Below are positions 56,315 through 64,000 of a DNA stretch of 64,000 bases, one piece after another (within the stretch, counting starts at the first letter, position 1; each line of letters begins with the position of its first letter). Below the pieces are notes generated by a model that was given only the letters and a program-made list of their open reading frames with translations, was not told where the DNA came from and searched no databases. Source of the stretch: Earliella scabrosa (lineage: Eukaryota > Basidiomycota > Agaricomycetes > Polyporales > Polyporaceae); contig JABYQQ010000004.1 in assembly GCA_022605405.1 (NCBI GenBank), positions 186,001 through 250,000 of the forward strand, given 5' to 3'. The translations under genes were made by a program, and so were the position numbers.

Positions 56315-57341
56315 CTAGCCCTCTGTCACGACGGGGTCGGCGATGAACGTGTGCCTCTCTGCTGCCCGAATGGCAGAGAGAATTGCAGCCGTGTTCTCTT
56401 CACGCTCGCGTCCGGCGTCGGCCATGGCGGCCGCGAGAAGTTCGATCTCGCGTTGAGCAGCGGCCATGCCCGCCGCAAGCTGTTCGATCTGGCGTTTGGC
56501 AGCGTCCAACTCAGCTGCGAGATGTTCATTCTGCCGTTCGGCAGCGCAGTGCTTCTTCAAGTTGACGACTTCGATGGAGAACTAGGCAAGAGAGGAGTTA
56601 GTGCTGTGCTGTGAAGGAAGTAGTAGCCGCCACTAACCCTCAACCTCCTGTCCACGTCGTCGAGTTGCTTGTTGCATCCCTGCAGACGATGAGCCATCTC
56701 GTTTCGGCGGAGATAGCGCTTGATGAATGACATCGCCCTTAAGTCGTTGATTACCGCGTAGATGCAACGGAGGCTCCTGGGTCGAGCGTTAGCACTAGTT
56801 TGTCAGTGTGCAACCCCAGCCAACGACACGGACCGCACGAAGTCTCGAATTTCCTCCTCTAATTCAGCGGAGACGTCTGGTCCGGCCTTCGCGAGCCCCT
56901 TGCGCACACACTGGAGCAGCGCGTCACTGCGTTCGGCAAGCATGTCGCACTCGCGTCGGTTGTGCTAAACGGGTGTAAGTGAGTAACTGCCCAGGAGAAG
57001 ACGATCCTCCGCACTCACCTTCACCGCCTCAACGGCCTCCCAGATCTTGACGAGTAGCCGCGCTGCTTCTTGTAAGCCCGCGATTGGCACCACCTCGAGG
57101 ACATCTGCCGACAGTTGCAGGACTTCGTGCGTGACGTCTGCGACTGCCTCTGCGACGCTCTCCGCCGCCGCGGACATTGCCTGTATCGCTCGCACTCTCA
57201 GCGCAAGCGCATACGGGGAGGCCACCTCCGACCTACCTCCCGAGCCTGCGGCGGATTGGCGCGGTCCTCTTCTGCGACTCCTATCTCCTTTCGTTCGCCT
57301 TCATCGTTCGGCCGCCCCTGGTTCGCGTTCGCGTCCGCCAT
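56315..57341 (-). CDS. MLKL/HeLo-like four-helix-bundle protein with C-terminal coiled coil
   Basis: Five exons (57341-57237, 57180-57019, 56964-56834, 56776-56638, 56581-56315) sum to 804 nt, 267 aa, all phases consistent. Residues about 36-180 form a helical domain with the pattern typical of fungal MLKL-N-terminal-like domains: VVPIAGLQEAARLLVKIWEA, VKHNRRECDMLAERSDALLQ, ELEEEIRDFVRS, SFIKRYLRRNEMAHRLQGCN, then QLDDVDRRLRFSIEV. In other fungal proteins such bundles act as membrane-targeting, cell-death-type domains or regulators beside NTPase or kinase modules. Residues about 185-255 are an Ala/Glu/Arg-rich coiled coil (LAAELDAAKRQIEQLAAGMA). No NTPase or kinase follows, so it may be an adaptor or a free effector. 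One donor is GTCCGT, slightly weak. A two-copy 15-bp tandem repeat lies 96 bp upstream of the start. Confidence 0.62.
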
Positions 57342-57436
57342 GTGAGTTGCAGAGATACCGTGTGCGGTCGCGATGTGCAAGTGCTGGTCTTGCGGATCCT
57401 TGACGCGCGGGTGCTGGGTGTGCGGGTGATAGAATG

Positions 57437-57466
57437 GCGAGTGTTGCAAGTGCGAGTGTTGCAAGT
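57437..57466. repeat. two tandem 15-bp copies upstream of the MLKL-like gene
   Basis: GCGAGTGTTGCAAGT occurs twice head to tail without mismatch, beginning 96 bp upstream of the start codon at 57341. Degenerate GAGT/CAAGTG words continue to about 57525. Possibly an upstream regulatory repeat. Confidence 0.6.
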
Positions 57467-57499
57467 GGGAGTATTTGAGACGCGAGTATGGAAGGACGA

Positions 57500-58402
57500 G
57501 TGCTAGAAGTGCAAGTGCAAGCTGTGCCAGGGCTCAGAGTCTCGGGCGCCCTTGCTCGCGCGTGAGAAGAACCTGCAACTTGCGCATGCTACTGCATACA
57601 ACGCGTTCACAGCCTACCTATGTGCTGAAAAAGGCAATCGCACAAATAATTCGTGCACCAAGCTCGACGGCGTTGCAGCCTCCTTATTCACATTTTGTCG
57701 TGATGCGCATTCGCGCGTGGCCAGGTACCGCACAAGTCACATTCATTTAAGTGCGTGCTCTCTCCCTCTTCGACGATCAGGTCCGCTGCGACGATCAAAG
57801 GCGTTAGCCAGATTACCGCAGAACACGGCTGAGCGCTCACCATTGCCGCAACCCACAATGCTCGGTCGCATTTGAGCGAAAGCCCTTGGATTGGGTCGCG
57901 TATTAATTGGTATAGCTACCTCGCCTCTGAAGCTTGCCTTCGCGTTCCATTCCGCTCCCAATTTCTACCTCCGAGTCCGTCCCCGCTCACCTACTAGCCG
58001 GCTGTTGATTGCGAGTCGAGCTTGGATAGGCTGCGCGATGCGATCGGGGTGGCGGTGTACCGCCCCGATCTGGATGGGCTCGATGACAGCATGCGCAGTT
58101 AGTCTTCGATGACGTCAGCTCCCCATCAATGTGTCGCAGAGGTGGGCTGGTAGGTCTAAGTAGGACAACGGGATACGTGGAATTTTGCAGACAGATCCGG
58201 GATAGTTTGTCCGGGATGCGTAAGTACAAAGGTGAACGCGATGGAGTCTTTTGTGTATCAAGGAGGTGCAAGTACAGATTAGGAAGAAGCATAGGGTCAG
58301 TCGTGGTTTTGTTGTGTATATCAGGTTCAGGAAAGAGTGAGATGGACGCCAACGGAGTAGACCCGGAGGGAAAACATGCCAGTATGACTCAGAGTGATAT
58401 GC
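57500..58402. other. intergenic, no supported gene
   Basis: About 0.9 kb between the MLKL-like and GRF-type genes, both on the minus strand. It contains a small nested stem-loop at 58042-58070 (GATCGGGG ... CCCCGATC with an inner GCGGT/ACCGC). Confidence 0.5.
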
Positions 58403-61379
58403 CTAGATAGCAGGGGAAAACATAGGTGCCTTACCCTTGAGGGACTTCCCCTCGTAGCGCGTGTAATCGACTGTGGTGCACTGACAGTCCGCCTGCGAAA
58501 GGACGGACGACCAACCAGTGAGGGACTTGACCGTCGGCAGCCGAATGAGGATGGTGTGCGCGTGCGTGATAGAGAACTGAATGGGGTCCGTGATGCGGTG
58601 CATGCGCCAGTCGGTGAGGGCGCGATCCCAGATGCGCACCTCGTTCACGCCCGAGAAGTCGAACACGCGACGGACGATGAAGTAGTTGGTGAGCACGATG
58701 TCCCCGCTGGCCTCGTCGAGCGTGATCATCTTGAAGACCGGCGGGAAGTCCGTCTGTGCATGTGTGAGCCACGCGCGCAACAGTTAAAGCATGCTACGCA
58801 CTCTGTACCAGATCGCGACGCGAAGCTGCCACTGAGAGCGCACGTTGAATCCCAGCCGCGAGCCGTCGGGAGCAAAGCGCGCGAGAGGGTAGACTTCGTA
58901 GCTGAACGTGTTGGGGAATGGGAAGTCTTCCTCGGTGATCAGGACCGGCTCGAGGGAGGAATCGTCGGAAGCCGCGAGCTCGGAGGCCGCCTCGGACTTG
59001 ACATCCATCGCATCGTCGTCGCTGCCCGCGTCGACTTCAGACTTCACCTCCGCGCCCTCGGGGGGGCCTTCGATCGGGACCATGAAGGGGCCGCGCACGA
59101 TCATGCGCTGCACGGACATGGTCCCGTCGTCAGCCACGCATACACCGTTCTTGACGGAGTATCCAGGGCCGGCAGCGGAGACTTCGCCGCCATCCGGCGC
59201 GACGTTTTCCTTGTTGCTGCTGTTGCTCTGTACCTCGCTGTCGGACACTAGAACCACGCTCATGCTACGGCGCTCCTGTTTGAGGGCGCGCTTCGCCGGA
59301 GGTCGCGAAGGCTCGTCAGATTCAGACTCGCTAGTCAGCGAGATCACGCTGTCCTCCTCCGCGCGCGCCGGGCGACGCGGGGGAGGCGCGTCCTGTTCGG
59401 AGTCGGAGCTAATCTCGATGACCTCGACCTCAGGGGCGGCGTTCAGTTGTGTCCCGTCGACTTGTTCGCCCTCGACGTGATCGTCTTGAGCACCACCGCG
59501 CTCGGCTGGCAGGTCTGCTGCGACTGGCACGGGACTGAGTACAATCTGTGGGGGAATGTCCGTTAGCGGTCCTACGGACTATGCTTCTCAGTCACGTACG
59601 GGGGGCGCGAGGAATACGCGACGAGCCGCAGGCGTAGGCGACGCCGCTGAGAGTCTCTATGTCGTGTCAGCGTCAGCAAGTGTGTCCTAGAGGCCGATGC
59701 TGCACACGTACGTTGGTCATTCGCCTCATCCTCCTTACCCTGGGAGGCAAATTGGATGCCTCTGCGAGCACCGCAGGTTGGGCGTGGTTAACTACAGCGC
59801 TTCCGCGCCCTTCGGCGTGCGTTGCGAGCAGGAGCAGATTGCCGCTCGGTACTTGAGGCGCGGTCGCTTTGACAGTCTCCTCCGCGCGGTTGGAAACGGA
59901 CAGAGCTACGGTGGATTGAAGGGGACTGAGGACCTGTGGAGATGGTCTCAGCTGCGCGCGTACGGACGGGATCGTTGGATATTGCATACCGGGAACGGCT
60001 GGGGCTTGCGAGGCCCGTCCTTCATTGCCATGAACTTCTGTGTCAGCGTGGACACCATGCGCGCCTTCTTGCCCGTCTCGATGATCTCATGGGCCTGGCG
60101 CGCAATGTTCAGTACACGTTCGCATTGCAGACATCGCACAACGCACGGGTTCAAGCACTGTCGAGGCAGCCTTGCGTTTACCATTTCCGACCTAGGACTA
60201 GTTAGTTGTCGTTCCAGCGTTCGTGGCTCCACGTACCGTCGTATCGTCCTGGCGTGGATGCTCGCCACGCGAAGTTTCGCTGGGGCTCGAGGTCGGTGTA
60301 TTACCCCGCTTGCGTGCCTTGATCCTCGCGCCCTGCGGGTATAGGTTAGCGTTATATGGGCCAATTGATCTCGGCGAGTCTCACCTCCGAGTCCAGAAAC
60401 GCTTGCTGCGAGGCTTGGAGCGCAGCGTCACGCGCAATATCCAGTTCCGTCTGGAGCGAGGTCAATGAGCTCTGGGAGCCTTGGCTGGAAGTCATCGCCT
60501 ATCAAGCCTCAGTACGCCTTGTGTATTGTGCGGCGATCAAGAGACATCTCACCTGCTTGGGGACATTCTTGGCGCCTGACGGGTGAAGACTCGAACGCGA
60601 AGCGTCGTTCCGCTCGGCCTACAAAGTTGGAGTGAGGTGACTGTGAGCGGTCGAGAGAGATATCCTCTCACCTCTTCGTACATCTCCGCCTGCAACGCGC
60701 GCGCGAACGCTTCGTCGCCGGCCGTGTCCAAGGTGGCCTTGACAACGGTCATTCTAGACGACTGGAAGCGGGACGTTAGTTTGAACGTGAGTGTCGTGAG
60801 TTTGCGAACTGACCTCGCCGTTGCGCTTAGCACCAGTCGGAGTGTCCTCTTCCACAGCGACGAAGGCCTGCACCCCTTCGAGCCAACCGGGGATGCGTTT
60901 GATGCCTTCGGGTGTGAGGGAGAAGCTCTCGCGGGCGGCGGGGACAGCCTACACGGCGGTCAGCTACACACTCTGCGCAAGAGGGTACAATCTCACCGAG
61001 GTCGTCGCAGGGCTGGCATCAGAGGCTCCTGCACGCAGCGCCTCGACCTTGCGCGTGAAGTCCAAGTCGGGCTCAGGCTGAGGCGGGTACCACTTGAACT
61101 TACACTCCTTCTTCAGACACTGCATACATCGTCAGCCTGTGAAGACACGCAAGAAAACGGGTGGCTCACGATGCGGATGGTTCGTCCAGCGTTGCCGGCG
61201 ACGTAGCAAACTTGGTCGACCGTCTTGGGGTGGTCGCACAAGCGGCACGCCTGGTTCCCGGGGAACGGGGGATTGGTGTCCGCCCATGCATTGCAAAGGG
61301 CGCGCAGACGAGCCGGGTAGCGCGAGCGACTCGAGGTGGGGGTGGACACCGTTGTGCGACAGCGGCGAACGCGAGGCAT
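58403..61379 (-). CDS. GRF-type zinc finger protein with three SUMO-interaction-like motifs
   Basis: Starts MPRVRRCRTTVSTP at 61379. Exon 1 and the next exon join to a GRF-like zinc finger: CRLCDHPKTVDQVCYVAGNA, GRTIRI, then CLKKECKFKWYPP, matching the family pattern of Cys pairs around a central GN.GR. GRF fingers bind single-stranded DNA or RNA in nucleases and topoisomerases. Helical segments follow (DEAFARALQAEMYEE; SLQTELDIARDAALQASQQA), then a basic region (KARKRGNTPTSSPS). Three acidic-flanked hydrophobic motifs come next, VEVIEISSDSE, SVISLTSESESD and SVVLVSDSE, typical of SUMO-interaction motifs. The last exons encode a folded-looking C-terminal domain (FPNTFSYEVYPLARF ... RSQWQLRVAIWYR ... 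DIVLTNYFIVRRVFDFSGVN) that I do not recognise. About 12 short introns; the 49-nt one near 60120 avoids a frame break. Nuclear by inference. Confidence 0.65.
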
Positions 61380-61823
61380 CTTGCAGGTTGGGCGATGGGA
61401 GAGGCGAAGGTTGAATGCGGCGAGGAGCTCGGTAGAGTCTGGAGAACCCAGCAGTCGTTGGCGGCAGCTTATATACACCTCGACCTGGCGGTTGACCGTC
61501 TGCTTCGTCAACCGGCTGAGGTGAGGAGCCGACCGTCGTCCGCTCGGAGTTGGAAATCGACACGCACCATGCGGTTAACCCACCCCTCTGGTTGCTCTTG
61601 CGCAGTCTGGTCGGGGTTGGGATCTCGGGTATTGTGAGGCTCGCGTAGTCAGGGCTTCAGGACGATCAATCTGAGAGTAGAGATGTTCGTTCGGGCCCGC
61701 TCTCGTTTGACGATCAGAGTTGTTAAACCAAATGTCCGTTCAGTTCGCCATCGTTCCCCTAATTGGCGTTCGAGCCGACATCTCTCGCAGCAGGTTACAG
61801 GGCAGCTAATTCGAGGGCAGTAT
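61380..61823. other. intergenic, no supported gene
   Basis: 444 bp between two minus-strand genes. It holds the promoter of the GRF-type gene and the 3' flank of the next. No motif stood out. Confidence 0.5.
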
Positions 61824-64000
61824 CTAATTGCGGCGAGCGCGTTTCTTGGCAGGTGGCGCATTCTCTGTGTTCGTCGCGACGCTCGGGAGCTCACTATCCT
61901 CTTCTTCGACCGCCGGCCTCGCCTGCTTGGCGGCATAAATCTCACTGGGCACGACGCGCTCAAAGTTAGCGAATAACTCGCGCAATGCGAGTTCACTTAC
62001 GGGCTGATTCCCTGCATACGGGCCGTCTGCCTCCGCACGCGCTTCCCAAGTACCTGCCCTTCGTCGGCAGGCACACCAACGCTGCGCGGAACTAGAGGAG
62101 CACGCAGCGGCGCGGACGGCACCGCTGCCTCGCCCCCATTAGGTTCCCCTTGCGCCGTAGACTTGGTTTTGGCTCTGCACAGTCGAAGTTAGCCAACGGT
62201 CTAAGGCAGGCGGGTGATGAACTCACTTCACGCGCTTGCCTTTGCGTTTACCTCCCTTGGGGGCGGGGTGCGCACGAACATTCCCCGCGGTGAGTTCGCG
62301 AGGCGGTGGCTCGCCGAAAACCACAAGCGGTACTGCGACGCGCTGAGGTTCCGCAGCGGTGGGCGTTCCCTGCCCTGAGCGCGGAGCTGTCGTTGGCTCA
62401 CTCGAGGCAGACGGCGAGATTGTCTTGCTCGAATCGGCAGGTGTGACGGACGCGCTGGTGGCAGCGACGTCGGAAGCGGTTCTAGGCGGGGTGGCGACCA
62501 GGGGCATTGTGGACTGGAAGGAGCCTGCGGGAAGTTCAGCAAGAGGCCCGGGTAATACGCCAGTCATCGCGGGCGCATCATTCGGATCTGCAGGTGGTCG
62601 AACAGCTGCCAGACCATTAGCACGCGCTCGGGACGAGAACACACCACGTACGATCGAATATCTCGCGCAAGAAGTCATCAAACACAAGGACAAGGCGCTC
62701 GACTGACCAACCGAGACGGCGAGCGAGATACTGTTCGAACGAGACGCCCTCCGCGGTGTACGCTGTCTGCGGGCTGAAAATCGTGAGCCGTCGCGCGTTC
62801 ATATTCGTGAAAGTATCGCGTACCGAACTTGCTTGATCCTCCCGCTCTCGTCTAAACCACCAATCGCGGACCACGCCACCCATCCTACCTCTTGGGCCAC
62901 ACCTTCCAAAAACTGCTCGGTTGTCGGATGCACGTTCCTGATTTTGCTAACCTCCAGCGTCAGTTGTGCACATAAGTCCAACATCTACGGCTACTCACAC
63001 TGCCCTGGTTTCCGCCGCATGCTCCGCGGCAGCGGCTGAACGACGCTCAGCGTTGATCTCCCGAGCTTGCTCTTCGTAGCGCGGGCGTTCTGGCAAAGCG
63101 GCGTAAACTTGCGCGCAGGCGGAGGAGTGAGCTGCGAGGTCTCCGCGACCGTCACGCACGCCTGCAGAGTGGGGACGGGCCGGGTGGTCGCTCGCCTTGA
63201 AGAGTAGGTAACCATTCGTGCTCTTGACCTTGGGAGTGCTCGGCGCCCCCATCGCGAGGGCGGACACGACTTCAGGTGTTACGGGACTGATCAACGTCGA
63301 AGGGCTCGCCACGTCGGGGACAGACGTGACACGGGGCGGCGAGTCGTGGGCAGGGGCCACTGTCGAGGACGTACCCATCGGCGGTTGCTCTGTACGCTGT
63401 GTCGACTTGCCGCCTCGTGCGGTGCGCGGGGCGCGGTTCGAACTGAGCGCCTTGAGCCATGCGCCGATGCGCTGGGGGTTCACGGCGTCGTGAACGTGGG
63501 CATCCTGAACATCCAAGGACCGCACTCACTTCGGGAGCCTTGCTGACGCGCGCTTTCCTATCGTCATCCGTCTCCGCACACCAACGTTGTAGTTCTGCGC
63601 GTGGTTGGAGCTTCTTGCGTTGGTCAAACTCCTCGTCGGTCTCAGCGTCGAACTGAACGTGTGAGAACTCCTTCTGATACTCGGCGACGAACCAGTTGCG
63701 CGCGTTCGTCCACCACTTCGTGCCTCTGGACGATAACAAGTCGCGTCCACAGTCCGAGTTGCGAAGGCGCTCCAGGAGGAGGAGCTCCTGGAGGCGCCAG
63801 GTGCTTCGCCCCATGCTAAGGTAGCTCACACAAGTTAGCGCGAACAAGACAGACATCTATTGCATCACATACCTCACGCCAGAGATACACGCACAACCTG
63901 GGGAGAGGAGTTACAGGGTGCCAGGAAGAGTGGAAGAAATCGCCAAAGGCCCTTACCGTTTGCTGGGGCGTGGTGCTCAGCACGTACTCGTCAGCAATCA
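61824..64000 (-). CDS. nuclear-type protein with HMG-box-like segment (5' end beyond window)
   Basis: The visible part begins inside a coding exon at the window end (IADEYVLSTTPQQT), splices to VVRVSLA, then to MGRSTWRLQELLLLERLRNS. Next come a Trp-rich helical region (TKWWTNARNWFVAEYQKEF), DAVNPQRIGAWLKALSSNR and a Ser/Thr/Pro linker. An HMG-box-like stretch follows: STNGYLLFKASDHPARPHS, then AQVYAALPERPRYEEQAREI. An unknown conserved-looking domain includes VGWVAWSAIGGLDESGRIKQ and FEQYLARRLGWSVERLVLVF. The C-terminus is disordered with a nuclear-localisation ending PPAKKRARRN at 61824. Introns near 62820, 62650, 62220 and 61990 restore frame. The HMG assignment is by the NGYLLF...W/Y...A pattern only and weak. 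It has the same strand and exon style as the GRF and MLKL-like genes. Confidence 0.55.

Noticed and set aside
1..64000. CRISPR arrays, bacterial operons, ribosomal RNA, viral genes
   Set aside because: No regularly spaced repeats, ribosome-binding-site-led gene strings, rRNA-like sequence or viral protein motifs were seen; the intron-rich structure is eukaryotic throughout.

Overview
The window is nuclear DNA of a filamentous basidiomycete, most likely an agaricomycete; a wood-decay polypore-like genome is plausible but not proven. The signs are many introns of about 45-75 bases with GT-AG borders and CTAAC/CTGAC-like branch sites, GC-rich coding sequence, fungus-specific FunK1 kinases, a P450 split into many exons, and a BRPF-type protein with fungal architecture. 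No bacterial, organellar or viral genes were seen. Models were built by hand from frame continuity across introns. Those for the mitochondrial carrier, the first FHA kinase, the second FunK1 kinase, POLD4 and the MLKL-like protein sum to whole codons.

Region by region. 1-1.8 kb is almost empty. 1.77-2.95 kb (+) encodes a Rim2-like mitochondrial pyrimidine nucleotide carrier. 3.5-5.9 kb (+) is an FHA-Ser/Thr kinase. 6.3-7.8 kb (-) is Arp2, sharing a 273-bp divergent promoter with a 5.2-kb BRPF/Nto1-type chromatin reader (EPL-like, PHD, extended PHD, bromodomain, PWWP) at 8.1-13.3 kb (+). An intron-containing tRNA-Ile(AAT) and the DNA polymerase delta subunit 4 gene follow. These conserved housekeeping genes sit beside a dynamic block.

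15.1-41.6 kb is a kinase cluster. Three more FHA kinases (15.1, 22.1 and 25.1 kb, all -) alternate with four FunK1 kinases (18.5 -, 28.5 +, 36.3 -, 39.1 kb -). Inside it lie an FAD monooxygenase (34.1-35.4 kb), a neighbouring derivative of it that has lost most of its flavin fold and gained an RGG/PPFPP low-complexity tail (32.1-33.3 kb), and a 434-bp MITE with TA target duplications (35.86-36.29 kb). The 3' end of one FunK1 gene is followed by a decayed copy of the 3' end of an FHA-kinase gene, so the two unrelated kinase families have exchanged or replaced one another here.

42.8-46.6 kb holds two divergent single-pass, Ser/Thr-rich surface proteins. 47.2-49.9 kb (-) is a complete cytochrome P450 with an 11-nt microexon. 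49.9-52.9 kb is gene-poor. 52.9-54.2 kb is a decayed P450 copy, and 54.8-55.3 kb is a C-terminal FAD-monooxygenase scrap ending at a perfect 20-bp inverted repeat and a tRNA-like sequence. The last 8 kb carries three co-oriented (-), lineage-specific genes: an MLKL/HeLo-like four-helix protein with a coiled coil, a GRF zinc finger protein with three SUMO-interaction-like motifs, and a nuclear-type protein with an HMG-box-like segment whose 5' end runs off the window.
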